DNA of 31,450 bases, taken from NCBI GenBank assembly GCA_022539475.1, contig VCMS01000436.1, positions 1 to 31,450 on the forward strand, given 5' to 3'. The notes below the pieces were generated by a model that saw nothing but the letters and a program-made list of their open reading frames with translations, had not been told where the DNA came from and did no database searches. Below are positions 7,695 to 16,866 of this stretch, piece by piece; position 1 is the stretch's first letter, and every line of letters begins with the position of its first letter. The translations under genes were made by a program, and so were the position numbers. The stretch is from Gracilaria domingensis. Its lineage: Eukaryota; Rhodophyta; Florideophyceae; Gracilariales; Gracilariaceae.

Positions 7695-9694
7695 TGAGCG
7701 TCGCCGCCAATCTGCGGAGGTTGCGATTCCGCAGGGGCGGCTACAGTTCCACCATTCGATGGCACCGTTTCCTGGTTTCCAGGCTGAGTCTCCGCCTTCG
7801 CACGAAGGTACGATTTGTCGGGAACACGTTCCCGCTCGGCGGGCGTCAACGACTCATACTGAGGCACTATCTTCGCCATATCCCGTATGGGCATTAAGCA
7901 ATTCGGAGCGATGTGCCCTGGCCTGTAACAGGTATGACAAATAAGGTGACGAAGAAGATCCGCGTTGGGCGGCCGGCGCTCCTGTCGAGGAGGATACGGG
8001 TCCCTCCATCCAGGGCGTTGGCTTCGATATCCGCCAGAGTGCGGCACGGGCAATGCCGGGACTTGACGTCCGGCGTACAGAGCGGGGTCTCCGTCCACTG
8101 TAGACTGCTCCGTCGTCGACGGCAATTCCGAACTCGGCATTGAACCATCGTCCTGTAACAGGTGCAGGTTATCATAACCCCCTTGAACAGAACCTCGCGA
8201 ATGAGGCAGTGAGGAGTCTCGGCCTTCTACATGAAGGAGTTGGCGCGTGCGCGTCTTGATACCAGTGCGTGCTCGAGCTGCATCTCCCTCCGCTTGGGCA
8301 AATTGAACGAGTTCCAGATAGGTAATCCGGCGTTTGTTCTCCTGATAATGGGCTACCAACGTCCGAATTGATCGGTCCAGTCCATCAACAAACATCGTAC
8401 ACCGCTCGGCTGCGGAGAACACGTTGCCACATCTGTGGAAAGCCTTATTGAGGCGGGTCGAATAAACGGTTTCCGACTCTTCGGCTCCTTGCTTCGTGTC
8501 TCGTAGCGCGAGTATGGCACCTTGTATCGCATTGCCTGTCGCGTAAGAGCGCAGGAGATATTGTACCGCTTCCGGCCAGCACGTAACTCCTCCTTCGGAG
8601 GCGCGAGACGACCCACGAACCGAATTGAATTGATCTTCGGCTACACCCGTCAAAAAGTACGGCAGCGCGATGTAGGCCTGTGCCTCACTCATCCGAAGTA
8701 CATCGGCTTCCGCTACGAAGCGGCTAAGAAAATCCAAGACAAGAATTGGATCTTCCCCAGAGAACTTGTGGGGCTTTAACGTGAGCTCCATTTGTCGGAG
8801 ATGATTTCGCACTTTGCCAGTCCCACGTGGGGTCCTCTGTGGCGTCGTGTCATCAAGCCGATAATATCGGTAAGATAGTAGCTTCCGATACAGTAAGTTT
8901 GTCGGCTTCAACTCCTTCAATCCGAGGTGTCTCCGTCCTTTCGTACGGCCTCGTGCAACGCCAGAAGTGGCTTCAGTAGCCCGCGAACGGGATGCACGAT
9001 AGCGAGAGCGCTCTTCCGCGCTGTCCGAAGAGTCGGTAGACGATCCCTTTTTGGGGCCCTCCTCATCAGAAGAGGATGAAGAAGACGAGTCAGACTCAAC
9101 CTTGACCTTCTTCTTTGCCGGACGATCCCGGGAACGGCGCGAGTGCTGAGAACCCTCAGAAACCGGGGCTCCCGGCGCAACAGCATCAGATACGATGATT
9201 TGCTCGACCGTCTCCAGACGGGTAGCCAGGCGGTCCAGGCGTGCGGCAGCCTGCTCGTGCAGACCAGCCGACACCTGTCGGTGTTCCATAATCTGGTTGA
9301 CATCAGACCGTAAAACACGGACGTCGCTCGAAACATCCCGGACACCGGCTTCATCGAGCCGTTGCCGGAGTTTCGTAATGTCCCGGATGAGGCCCACTTG
9401 GGAGTTCTGCAGGATGCGAACCTGAGCCTCTAATTCACGGAGGGTATACTCGTCGGACCGCGACGACATAACGTCAACCGCTGCGGCGGCATCAGCCGCA
9501 GGTGCGGTTTCAGTTGGCCCACGAGTGGGTGGGGTCCCGTTATCAGAACGGCGGCCCCGGGAAGCCGGTTTCGGGTCGCCATTGCCTGGGACCTCCAGTG
9601 CGTCCTTCGGCAACGGAGGCAAACTTGCCGGCAAGCCGGACGAACCGGGCACAGAAGCGGCACGTGGCGCGCCACTCCTGCGACGGGACGACAT
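7685..9694 (-). CDS. gag: Gag polyprotein of copy 1
   Basis: This is a 669-residue structural protein, starting at the ATG at 9694-9692, which lies 144 nt downstream of the primer-binding site region. Residues 1-75 are Pro/Ala/Arg-rich. Residues 81-165 have heptad-like leucines and probably form a coiled coil. A basic motif PAKKKVKV (192-199) resembles a monopartite nuclear localisation signal and is followed by a run of seven Ser with acidic residues. The capsid-like region lies at about 258-475. One CCHC zinc knuckle, CHTCYRPGHIAPNC (586-599), has the standard CX2CX4HX4C spacing and should bind the RNA genome. The protein ends at a TGA embedded in the frameshift site. The coiled coil and the nuclear signal are extra to a minimal gypsy Gag. 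Confidence 0.93.
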   Translation of the reverse strand: MSSRRRSGAPRAASVPGSSGLPASLPPLPKDALEVPGNGDPKPASRGRRSDNGTPPTRGPTETAPAADAAAAVDVMSSRSDEYTLRELEAQVRILQNSQVGLIRDITKLRQRLDEAGVRDVSSDVRVLRSDVNQIMEHRQVSAGLHEQAAARLDRLATRLETVEQIIVSDAVAPGAPVSEGSQHSRRSRDRPAKKKVKVESDSSSSSSSDEEGPKKGSSTDSSDSAEERSRYRASRSRATEATSGVARGRTKGRRHLGLKELKPTNLLYRKLLSYRYYRLDDTTPQRTPRGTGKVRNHLRQMELTLKPHKFSGEDPILVLDFLSRFVAEADVLRMSEAQAYIALPYFLTGVAEDQFNSVRGSSRASEGGVTCWPEAVQYLLRSYATGNAIQGAILALRDTKQGAEESETVYSTRLNKAFHRCGNVFSAAERCTMFVDGLDRSIRTLVAHYQENKRRITYLELVQFAQAEGDAARARTGIKTRTRQLLHVEGRDSSLPHSRGSVQGGYDNLHLLQDDGSMPSSELPSTTEQSTVDGDPALYAGRQVPALPVPHSGGYRSQRPGWRDPYPPRQERRPPNADLLRHLICHTCYRPGHIAPNCLMPIRDMAKIVPQYESLTPAERERVPDKSYLRAKAETQPGNQETVPSNGGTVAAPAESQPPQIGGDAQKN

Positions 9695-9837
9695 CGTTCA
9701 CCGACACAGTCGGCCAATGGGCAACCAAAACAACTTCCGAAAACGGACAATGAGAGAACCGTAAGAACGGATATTCCCAGCTATCTGGGCTCCAAACAAA
9801 CGAACCAACTCCAACGAACGTTGGCCAATTAAGCCGA

Positions 9838-9855
9838 TTCTAGGTCGGGAGACCA
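9838..9855 (-). other. Primer-binding site, copy 1
   Basis: Three nt inside the LTR end, the minus strand reads TGGTCTCCCGACCTAGAA. The same site, with one base different, lies 2 nt inside the LTR end of copy 2. A start of TGG pairs with the CCA tail of a tRNA. The tRNA 3' end implied keeps C61, but I cannot name the tRNA. Confidence 0.8.
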
Positions 9856-10410
9856 GTTTGTGGTGCAAAACCCTCGACGGGAAAACAACAAGCCGCGTCG
9901 CGGACGAGCACCTCAGGGTGTTCAGGCCCTGCTCCCTGTGAAGGGCAGTCGAGCGGCAGAACCCTCCGATAGGGCCAACACGAGCCGGGTATAAATCCGG
10001 GTGGCCCCGATCTGGGCGTGCAGTCGGAGGTAGAAGGGGTAGAATCGGCGTAGGTATCCGGATGGTTCCGGCGAGCCACAGCGAGTGGGGGTATCCAGCC
10101 CAACGGTATGGGACGACAAAAGATCAACAAACGAGCCGCACTGCGGAGCACTGACTCGCGATAAGCGGGAAAACTCCCGAGACAAATAAAACAAACCTAC
10201 AATGTAGGGCAGAGTAGCGAAAGCCGTAAGACGGAAATGACAACAATAAAATAGATAAGAAAAGTGCCGTGACGACGGATTAGTACTCCTCAGGGACGGA
10301 GGTTGGTTGATCAGCCCGGAATTGCGGCGGTATTCCCCAGGATGGGGCTGGTGACCGTGCGCAAGCGGCAAGAAGATCAGAGCCAAAGGCCTCGTTGAGG
10401 TTTACTTCCC

Positions 10411-10443
10411 GTACAGTGGCGGCAAGTGCCGCCACTTATATAC
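10411..10443 (-). promoter_or_regulatory. LTR core promoter with hairpin between TATA and start
   Basis: On the minus strand GTATATAAG (10443-10435) sits at the correct distance from the likely RNA start near 10410. Directly after the TATA box is a perfect inverted repeat GTGGCGGCA-AG-TGCCGCCAC (10416-10435), whose outer bases touch the TATA box. This arrangement is visible in the sequence, but its role is not known. Confidence 0.6.
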
Positions 10444-10511
10444 GGCACTTGAAAATATCAATTAAAATATCTAACTATCCGGCGCTGCCGGCCAATACAC
10501 TACAGGTGTGC

Positions 10512-10535
10512 CCCCGTGGCATGCTTGCCACGGGG
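10512..10535. repeat. 10-bp-arm inverted repeat in LTR U3
   Basis: Perfect arms CCCCGTGGCA and TGCCACGGGG are separated by TGCT. It lies about 75-100 bp upstream of the TATA box on the minus strand and is a candidate dyad for a regulatory protein. A second dyad, CACACGTGTG, is close by at about 10559-10568. Confidence 0.6.
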
Positions 10536-10666
10536 CCCGCGCGATCGGGCCAACTTGGCACACGTGTGCAGAAATACTACCCTTCCTAGGCATACCCCAA
10601 AATAGGGGCACTACCCCAGTAGCCTCTCATAACCTGAGGTGTCGAAGCCGGTAACGGATCAACAAA

Positions 10667-11341
10667 CTATGAAAAGCACCTCGGTGCATCCCCACAAAGG
10701 GCGTTTTGCTCTACAAGTCCCATGTAACCAAAAAAGCGAGCTCTCAGAAACTGAAAACCACCATATACCTGACGAGCCTTAGAATAAGGTTTTGGTATTA
10801 ATGGATCCTCATTAACCATTGTGCGCAGTACTACAGCTTGGTTCAATGGTGTGTAAGATTTGGGAGACACATCTCTAGTATTCGTCACAATTGCCAAATA
10901 TCTAAGGGCACGAAACACGAGAGATTTCGTCCCTTCACGAGTCATAGCTTCCCTTTCAAAGGATGTATGCAGTCTCCGCACAGACTCGAATACCTCCAGA
11001 ATATGCTCTTTTGTAATGATATGCGAATAGACAAGAAGAATCAATGCTTCTCGGGCTGAGACTACACGATGATTACCTGCGATTACAAAGCATGGTAAGG
11101 TGAACGAGAATCCGTTCAGATCAAATATAGATTCGGTCAAAGTGATAGGTACATGCTGACGGAAAAGCTCATTGTTCATCTTTCGGCAGTATGATAGAGC
11201 ATCAAACTTGTTCACGGGGCGCACGATTGTTTCAAAATGAGGAAGATGATGGATCAATTTCACAGGAAAGGGGACAATTGGGCTCTCACGTACTACCATT
11301 TTGATGCGGTCGGCTACAATGAGTGGGTGTTTGAAGCTCAT
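10667..11341 (-). CDS. Hypothetical protein, stop codon beside the LTR
   Basis: The frame encodes 224 residues from an ATG at 11341. I do not recognise a family, and no clear transmembrane segment, signal peptide or zinc motif is visible. The protein is basic, with mixed hydrophobic stretches of the kind found in a folded protein. The TAG at 10669-10667 is only 2 bp from the first LTR base, so the insertion may have removed the original 3' end, or may have landed exactly behind the gene. Local sequence is much more AT-rich than the retroelement. The gene runs away from the host island, in the same direction as copy 1, so LTR and host transcription would be in tandem. Confidence 0.55.
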   Translation of the reverse strand: MSFKHPLIVADRIKMVVRESPIVPFPVKLIHHLPHFETIVRPVNKFDALSYCRKMNNELFRQHVPITLTESIFDLNGFSFTLPCFVIAGNHRVVSAREALILLVYSHIITKEHILEVFESVRRLHTSFEREAMTREGTKSLVFRALRYLAIVTNTRDVSPKSYTPLNQAVVLRTMVNEDPLIPKPYSKARQVYGGFQFLRARFFGYMGLVEQNALCGDAPRCFS

Positions 11342-13088
11342 GAGGTATGAGAGGAGGTTGAAAGTTGATGAGATGAAGTGGTTTTTGTTGTTGCTAGGGG
11401 AAAGATGATGGCAACAGGAAGTGATTCGGGTAAGAAGCGTTTTGAAAGCGAAGACTAGGAATCTGAAATACGCTGTAGAGGACTAAAGTTTTGGGACGAA
11501 TTTGAAATTTGTTTTTTTTAATAAATTTGAGTTATTTGCTGTTTTATGATCCCAATGTGATTTACGTATAATTTCTGTGAATCAACTGGTTGAAAATAAG
11601 TTTGCAGAGTAAGACATTTATGTCTTTAGGATTGGTCACGGTGTGACCTCATTCCAACATCAGTGGAATGACAGATACGGGCCACAATGGGCACGTGTAC
11701 AGCATACTGGGATGCGGATGAAGCCGCAAAGACTGTGTTAGCCAATTACAGCCGGGTTGTTTTACCTTACCAGCCAATTGTTTCACTTTTGCGCCGTTCC
11801 AGTTGACCAATGGGAATATTTGTACGGCCTCTACAGTTTCTTCTATTGTCCACTCTATCTCTCTCATTTATGGCGTTCTTTCATTCGTTTGTCATCTACC
11901 CCCAATTACGAGGCAGAAGGCTATATCTAAGTCTAGAGAAGTAACCTTGTCTCTTGAAGAACGCCAAAAACTTTGACGGCCATTGCCATTAATCATTTCT
12001 ATCCACATCTCCATGGAATCATCCCATGATCATATGGACGGGTACTGGAGTCCACGATGTAGACGAGCATGATGCACTGGATCTGCAATGCTGTTCGAAG
12101 ACATGAACAGAGTTCACGGCAGTACTTCTGCGTGATGTTCCGCTATTTGCTTATAATTGCGTCTCGTATAAAGACGTTTACGTCCCCTTTCGCAAAGAGA
12201 CAGAGCAAGATTTAGAAGTAAAATGGTTTGCTGTTGCGAACACAATCCATTCAGAAGGGAATTAGAGGATTGTTGTCATACAACCATACATGAATTGCGT
12301 GAGGAGATTCATTCCTTCGTTGCATTCTAGAGATTTTATCGCTTGAAGACTATCTTGATTCTTAGTCTAGTTGTTTGAGTCGCACGCGGTCATGGCTGAA
12401 AACTTCTCTCGTTGATCGCATGAAGACGACAAACTTCCTCTTTTTAATAAGTGTTAAAGAAAGATGGTAGGATTTGCATTTGGTGCAGCAGGCCGTTCAC
12501 GAAATGTACCTTAGCAAGCAGACCACACTGAAGTTCTCCGGTCAGGAGAAGTGCCAGTGCAGAAGAAAAGGAAAGAGACATTAGGCTCTTACACCCAGAA
12601 ACAGAGAGAGAGAGAGAGAGAGCGAAGAAAGAGACACAGCAACTAGCAATGGAAATACTACGTATCCTAGTGCCCGGCATTGTCGGAAGCTCCAAACTGT
12701 TGTGATAAGTAATGGTCCTAGACTCGATTGGGCAAATAGCGAGGCTTCCATCTTGTGATCAAAGCTTTGTCGGACAAGGCAGAAGAATTTACGCTGGGAT
12801 CGGAGAACGTTGGGAAGTTACGAGCTGGTTCTTTTCGTCTAATATCGCCGACGAAATGAGGGTTGGACGATAGGGATGCTGCCATGGTCTCTTGGCGGCA
12901 CGACGTGGTACGTGCTGAGCGCCTTGTCGTGGTGTGCCCCTTGGCTGGTAACCTCGAGAGGATGAATGAAGAGGTGCTCAGAAGGAACAGGATATGAACA
13001 GGTAGAATCATCGGTGACGAAATGCTCCGGCAGTCGAGAACACCTTAGATATCTAATGCTTTCTTTGAATATCTAACAGCTGCTCAAC
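11342..13088. other. Gene-poor AT-rich stretch with a (GA)n tract
   Basis: Only short frames without recognisable domains are seen, and there are strongly AT-rich patches near 11505-11640. At about 12590-12625 the sequence TTACACCCAGAAACAGAGAG runs into a (GA)n tract. This matches the 3' end of the LINE fragment at 13089-13354, so it is probably the 3' tip of another copy of the same LINE. Confidence 0.5.
12575..12625 (+). mobile_element. LINE 3'-end remnant with (GA)n tail
   Basis: About 30 bp before the tail match the 3' untranslated end of the LINE fragment at 13089-13354 (TTACACCCA, then AAACAGAGAG), including the GA microsatellite. The upstream limit and a target-site duplication could not be defined, so the start is approximate. 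Confidence 0.5.
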
Positions 13089-13365
13089 TACAGGGAAAGA
13101 GACTGGTGTGCAGTTGCAGGGCTGGAGTGTTGAATACGGTTGAGCATTACGTTTTGCGATGCCCAACCAGAACCTTGTCTAGGCGTTTATGTTTGCCTGC
13201 TCTAAGCGAAAGAAAAGGTCTGTCTGTTGGTGAGATAGTTAGAAAGTGGCCTGAAAAGGTTTTGGCCTTCCTGGTGAGAGAACGTTTCTTTCAACAGAAA
13301 CGCTCTGTAGTATGCCGGAATTAGACTATTACACCCATAAACAGAGAGAGAGAGAGCTGCTCAAC
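13078..13365 (+). mobile_element. 5'-truncated LINE with 11-bp target-site duplication
   Basis: An insert of 266 bp (13089-13354) is bounded by identical 11-mers AGCTGCTCAAC at 13078-13088 and 13355-13365. It encodes the end of a LINE ORF2, then a short 3' UTR, then a (GA)n tail. The coding end, the simple-repeat tail, the severe 5' truncation and the duplication together are the hallmark of target-primed reverse transcription (family knowledge). Because the duplication is perfect, the insertion should be fairly recent. Confidence 0.8.
13091..13324 (+). pseudogene. C-terminal fragment of LINE reverse transcriptase
   Basis: The fragment encodes about 77 residues and stops at TAG (13322-13324). 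It contains CSCRAGVLNTVEHYVLRCP, which matches the C-terminal zinc-knuckle region of many non-LTR retrotransposon ORF2 proteins, where two Cys are followed by TVEH and then a Cys-Pro. The usual form has CX2C, whereas here the first pair is CX1C. No RT or endonuclease domain remains. The 5' end is the insertion breakpoint, so the piece cannot be functional by itself. Confidence 0.7.
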
Positions 13366-14234
13366 GTGCGTAACGCGGCTCCATACCTGTTGTCTGTGGC
13401 GACATTTTGACGAAAGCCTTATAGGTTGTAGGGGGTTCTTAGCAAACCCCACACGATACGAGGAATTAGCGAAACGTGCTCACATTAAAGAAGGCAGGAC
13501 TCTGGCAAGACAAGAACCTTTGCTCAGGACCCGGAAAGGCTCTGATAAGAAGATGGATGTGGTGCAATGTGCCAAATCGCAATTCCGTCACAGTGTAAGG
13601 GCACACGCAATCCGCCTTCCCATGGTGTGCCTGACTTCTCTCGTTTACGAGGAAGCGAGACGAATTTGCGGTTGACGCTCTAGCGGAAGCTTGCTTTTAA
13701 GCAAATACTTTTTACTGAAAAGTTTTGAGGTCACAGTGTAACGACGCACTCTCAAGAGTTTTCGGAGCTGGTGAGCTTGTTCATCTCCAATCTTGTTAGC
13801 TGGCTCCGCCAACAAGCCAAGTTCTTATCATATCAACAAGTTGTTGATCCGGAAGCAAACGGAGGAAGCGTTTCCCACTCTTTGATCATTCCTTCGATAC
13901 TCTAACTTTAAAAGGCCAACAATCCAACAATCCAACTACATTGTGTGAGGAAGTGCTAGCGTGACTAGGGTCTATGGTTAGCCCACGTGCTACGAAAAGT
14001 AATTGACGTTCTGTCGCTCATAGTATAGAAGAAGAGGATCAATCCAACAAGCAAGTGAAGAGTGTTGGCAGAATCGGCCAGGGTTGCACAAATACATCTA
14101 ATTCATTCGCGTTTTTTCAGTTTGATCGATGTGAAGTTGACTTCATCCGTATGCGTGGCTTTGAAATCTCCGAGCTCACGATCGATGGAGTAGTGATGCA
14201 TAGACATGTAGACTTCATCGCATTGGGTACCAAG
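13366..14234. other. Intergenic region upstream of the PAP/fibrillin gene
   Basis: No convincing gene is seen. Near the downstream gene is GTTTTTTCAG (14111-14120), which resembles a 3' splice site. The in-frame stretch before the chosen ATG could therefore be the second exon of a longer 5' leader, but no clear donor was identified. Confidence 0.4.
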
Positions 14235-14969
14235 ATGATGTTTATCCTTCCCTTTCTTGGACCATCTGGTAGTGCGACATTGACACATGATTCGGTTCTT
14301 AAAAGCTCCCGATGCAGGCTAAATAAGAGAAAGTCTCAAATCAAGCAAGTTGTGTGTTGCTCAGCAGCTGCAATCGGAGTAGCTAACTTGAGGAAAGAAA
14401 TTGAATCAATTGCTGGGAGAGACAGGGGCATATTTGGACTGCAGGAAGAAGAGCGGAACAAGCTTGAGCTGCTGATCAGGGATCTCGAGGCCAATAATCC
14501 CAATACAAGCCCTACATCAAACAATGCGAAAGCTGCTCATGGTTCGTGGCGTTTGCTGTATACAACTTTACAAATTCTCGGAAAGAAGAGAGTCAGACTT
14601 GCGATCTCCTCTCCTCGAAAGCCGGGTTTAGTCAAGCTTGGTAACTTTTTCCAGGTGATTGATTCTTCCAAACGAGAAAGCAAAAACGTGATTGAGTTCA
14701 AGGTCTTAACGGGAACTTCGGGTACTTTCACGATCACGGCTAGGTATGAGGTGGTCAGTTCTACACGGGTGAATGTATCGACTGTTTCCACTGCATTAGA
14801 GCCTGCTTCATTTGAAGTCTTGCTTGGACAAAACATGCCGCTGTTGACGCAGATATTCAACCCTGATGGGTATCTTGACATCACATACCTGGACGAATCA
14901 TTCAGAATCGGAAGAGATAACAAAGGCCATGTGTTTGTTCTGGAGAGGACAGACGAATTATTCCTGTGA
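14235..14969 (+). CDS. Plastid lipid-associated protein (PAP/fibrillin family)
   Basis: From ATG 14235 the product has 244 residues. In-frame ATGs also occur at 14151 and 14196, and the frame is open further up. I chose 14235 because the next 45 residues are rich in Ser, Arg and Lys with few acids, as expected of a plastid transit peptide. The mature part shows the PAP/fibrillin signature: GSWRLLYTT at about 103-111, the G.FFQVID segment at about 136-143, and the C-terminal YLDESFRIGRDNKGHVFVL region at about 218-236. Family members are plastid proteins associated with thylakoids and lipid globules, with roles in lipid and quinone handling. The exact subgroup cannot be assigned here. This is one of the main clues to a photosynthetic host. 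Confidence 0.88.
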   Translation: MMFILPFLGPSGSATLTHDSVLKSSRCRLNKRKSQIKQVVCCSAAAIGVANLRKEIESIAGRDRGIFGLQEEERNKLELLIRDLEANNPNTSPTSNNAKAAHGSWRLLYTTLQILGKKRVRLAISSPRKPGLVKLGNFFQVIDSSKRESKNVIEFKVLTGTSGTFTITARYEVVSSTRVNVSTVSTALEPASFEVLLGQNMPLLTQIFNPDGYLDITYLDESFRIGRDNKGHVFVLERTDELFL

Positions 14970-16866
14970 AGCTTTGCTTCTTCTGAGTTTGTTGCCATCT
15001 TCCAGTTCTGCTCCTATCCGGAACTTCCGATTGCATGGGATACGTGCGAGGAAGTCAGTCCTCCTTGTAAGATGCTGGGCAGCTGCGGCAGGAACTGGAA
15101 ATGATTCTGACGTCGTCCACATCCTTTCATAGCGGAAACTCGTGTACATTGAAATCCTGTAAGGAAGCTCTATTTAGTAGCAAGCTTCGAGGACGAAAGG
15201 ATTAGCCATAATAGTACTTCAATTGTGGAATGCAGTTCACTCCAAAGAAGATAGAGATTTTGTCATGTTAGCAGCAGTAATGTGTATGATTCGCCACCAT
15301 GTTGTAGTGTGCTGCCTTTTCTTTCGTGTTTTTGGTACTCTCTCGGTATACTTCTCTCGGCAGGAAGCTAATACAGCAACTTCTTCCTCTTGTGGTCACG
15401 TCGATCAGATAAGCTGCGGAGCCATTATTGTTGGAGCATCGCTACTTTTGATTAGCGTTCCAGCTTTGTGTCCTCTTATGAACTCGAAGATGGTTTCGAA
15501 CCTTGTTCATACTTTCGTTACGACTACGCACATCACTGACTCATACTGTGCACTGTCAAGAACTGTTCTCAGTCTTTGACAGGCTGAAGCCTTCCTCAGC
15601 TATGGCCCTGACCTTTTGCGCATGTTGACATTCTGTACGAGGGAGGGATCGTTTGGCATGACCTACTGATTTACTTTCGGTGTTACCTTGCAGGGTACAG
15701 CAACATTGTGCAGTTTGGCAACACATCCATGCTCACCCACAAAACCCCTTATCCGCAAAAGTAACATGTGCCATCTCTTATCTGCGGGTATCTTGCGCCA
15801 CACAAACACGAAGCAAACAAGAATGGTTATAAAAGAATGGAGATGCTCAATGTGCTTGCTTGAGAAGACGAAATCTAGTGATTTCACTGCACTTCTTCGT
15901 CGTCATTTTTGGCCTCCGTAGGAATCCCGTACGCATACTCAATTTCACTGCACAAGCGGTGTTCTTGAATATCTTCAAACTCTGAAGTTTAAAGCGCAGA
16001 TGTCGTAATAGAGCGAAAACGGAGGATGAGCGTGAGAATGTCGTGCAGTATATTTCTGTCCTACCGCGAAGTTCAAGATCACCAGTAGCGCCCACATGCT
16101 ACCTTTTGGTAGAGTGCCGCATATCCCTAAGTCACCTAAGAAACCTAGTAGAGTTGTGTACTTTTTTGTTTTAGTTCAGTGAGTATAGCACAGCTACTAA
16201 TTGGTGGTTGGTGGCCGCGGTATAGAGGTGTTCTAGGTTCTTGTGTCTTTAGCAACCCAAGCGCTCGATGAAATAGCGTATGTGTCCCACAATAGAGCGA
16301 GAGAGAGATCCAAACTTACCCTTGGTACAGTAGGTAGCCTTCTATGTATTGCAGGGCTTCTGAATGTCAATTCCTGGATGAAGTGACCCAAGAATTGACT
16401 CTCACCCGAGGTTGCTGCACAGGTAACATTACCGTCGGTACCTTTGTACTCGAACGAGCAATCACGAGCGCATCGCCGATGGCTGCTGTTTTAACATGCC
16501 ACCAAGTTCGTGGCACAATTTGTGCATGCATGGTTGCCCGCGTCCGTCATGTGAAGTGAGTCGAAAGGACAGATCTCCAGCAATATCGAAAAGACGATCG
16601 TTACGGTGACAATAACATCTCATTGCATGGATATCTACAATCACAAATATTTTAGTCGGGTGTTGAGAAGCGGTCACGCCCAACTTACGCAAAGAGCATT
16701 ACGCCTTTTCGCAAACACTGTACGGGCGATCAAGTCTCAGCTACAAAGCTCGCTCGCACGCGTCCTGAGCGGATAGATATGTGCGTAGTCGCTGAACGTG
16801 ACGCTGGTATTGAATTTGGGCGAGCACAGGGCCAGTTAGACCAACGGAATGACACTTTAGCTTTCT
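14970..16866. other. Intergenic region, no convincing gene
   Basis: Only short frames without recognisable domains occur. The longest is 118 codons at 15223-15579, with a Cys/Val-rich, low-information sequence. Small inverted repeats such as CTACC-TTTT-GGTAG (near 16099) and a short GAGAGAGA run near 16300 are visible. The 3' ends of the two flanking convergent genes must lie here. Confidence 0.5.

Larger units (their letters stand above)
1..10664 (-). mobile_element. Ty3/gypsy chromovirus, copy 1 (left end outside window)
   Basis: The order on the minus strand is 5' LTR (9859-10664), primer-binding site, gag, -1 frameshift site, pol with protease-RT-RNaseH-integrase-chromodomain, then a spacer and an opposite-strand open frame reaching the window start. 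The PR-RT-RH-IN order and the C-terminal chromodomain place it in the Ty3/gypsy chromoviruses. Both long frames are unbroken, which suggests a young and possibly active copy. No second LTR is visible to the left of pol, so the left end is inferred to lie beyond base 1. The part from 1 to 2162 is assigned to the element only because no LTR end occurs there. A separate neighbouring insertion cannot be excluded. Confidence 0.82.
9859..10664 (-). repeat. 5' LTR of copy 1 (about 806 bp)
   Basis: On the minus strand it runs from TGTTGATCC (10664) to GCACCACA (9859), giving TGT...ACA ends and a primer site right after. TATATAA lies at 10442-10436, and 32 nt downstream is GGGAAGTAAAC (10410-10400), a block shared with copy 2 that probably marks the RNA start (U3/R border). 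Bases 10400-9859 would then be R plus U5, and 10664-10411 the U3. The left edge is set by the primer site. The right edge is set by TG/CA ends only, because the partner LTR is outside the window. Confidence 0.72.

Noticed and set aside
12601..12625. GA microsatellite taken alone as a simple repeat
   Set aside because: The preceding bases match the 3' end of the LINE at 13089-13354, so it is better explained as a LINE tail.
15487..15500. GGTTTCGAACC resembling a tRNA T-arm
   Set aside because: No acceptor, D-arm or anticodon arm could be fitted around it.
15223..15579. 118-codon frame after the PAP/fibrillin gene
   Set aside because: No domain, odd composition and no supporting context. It is likely chance.
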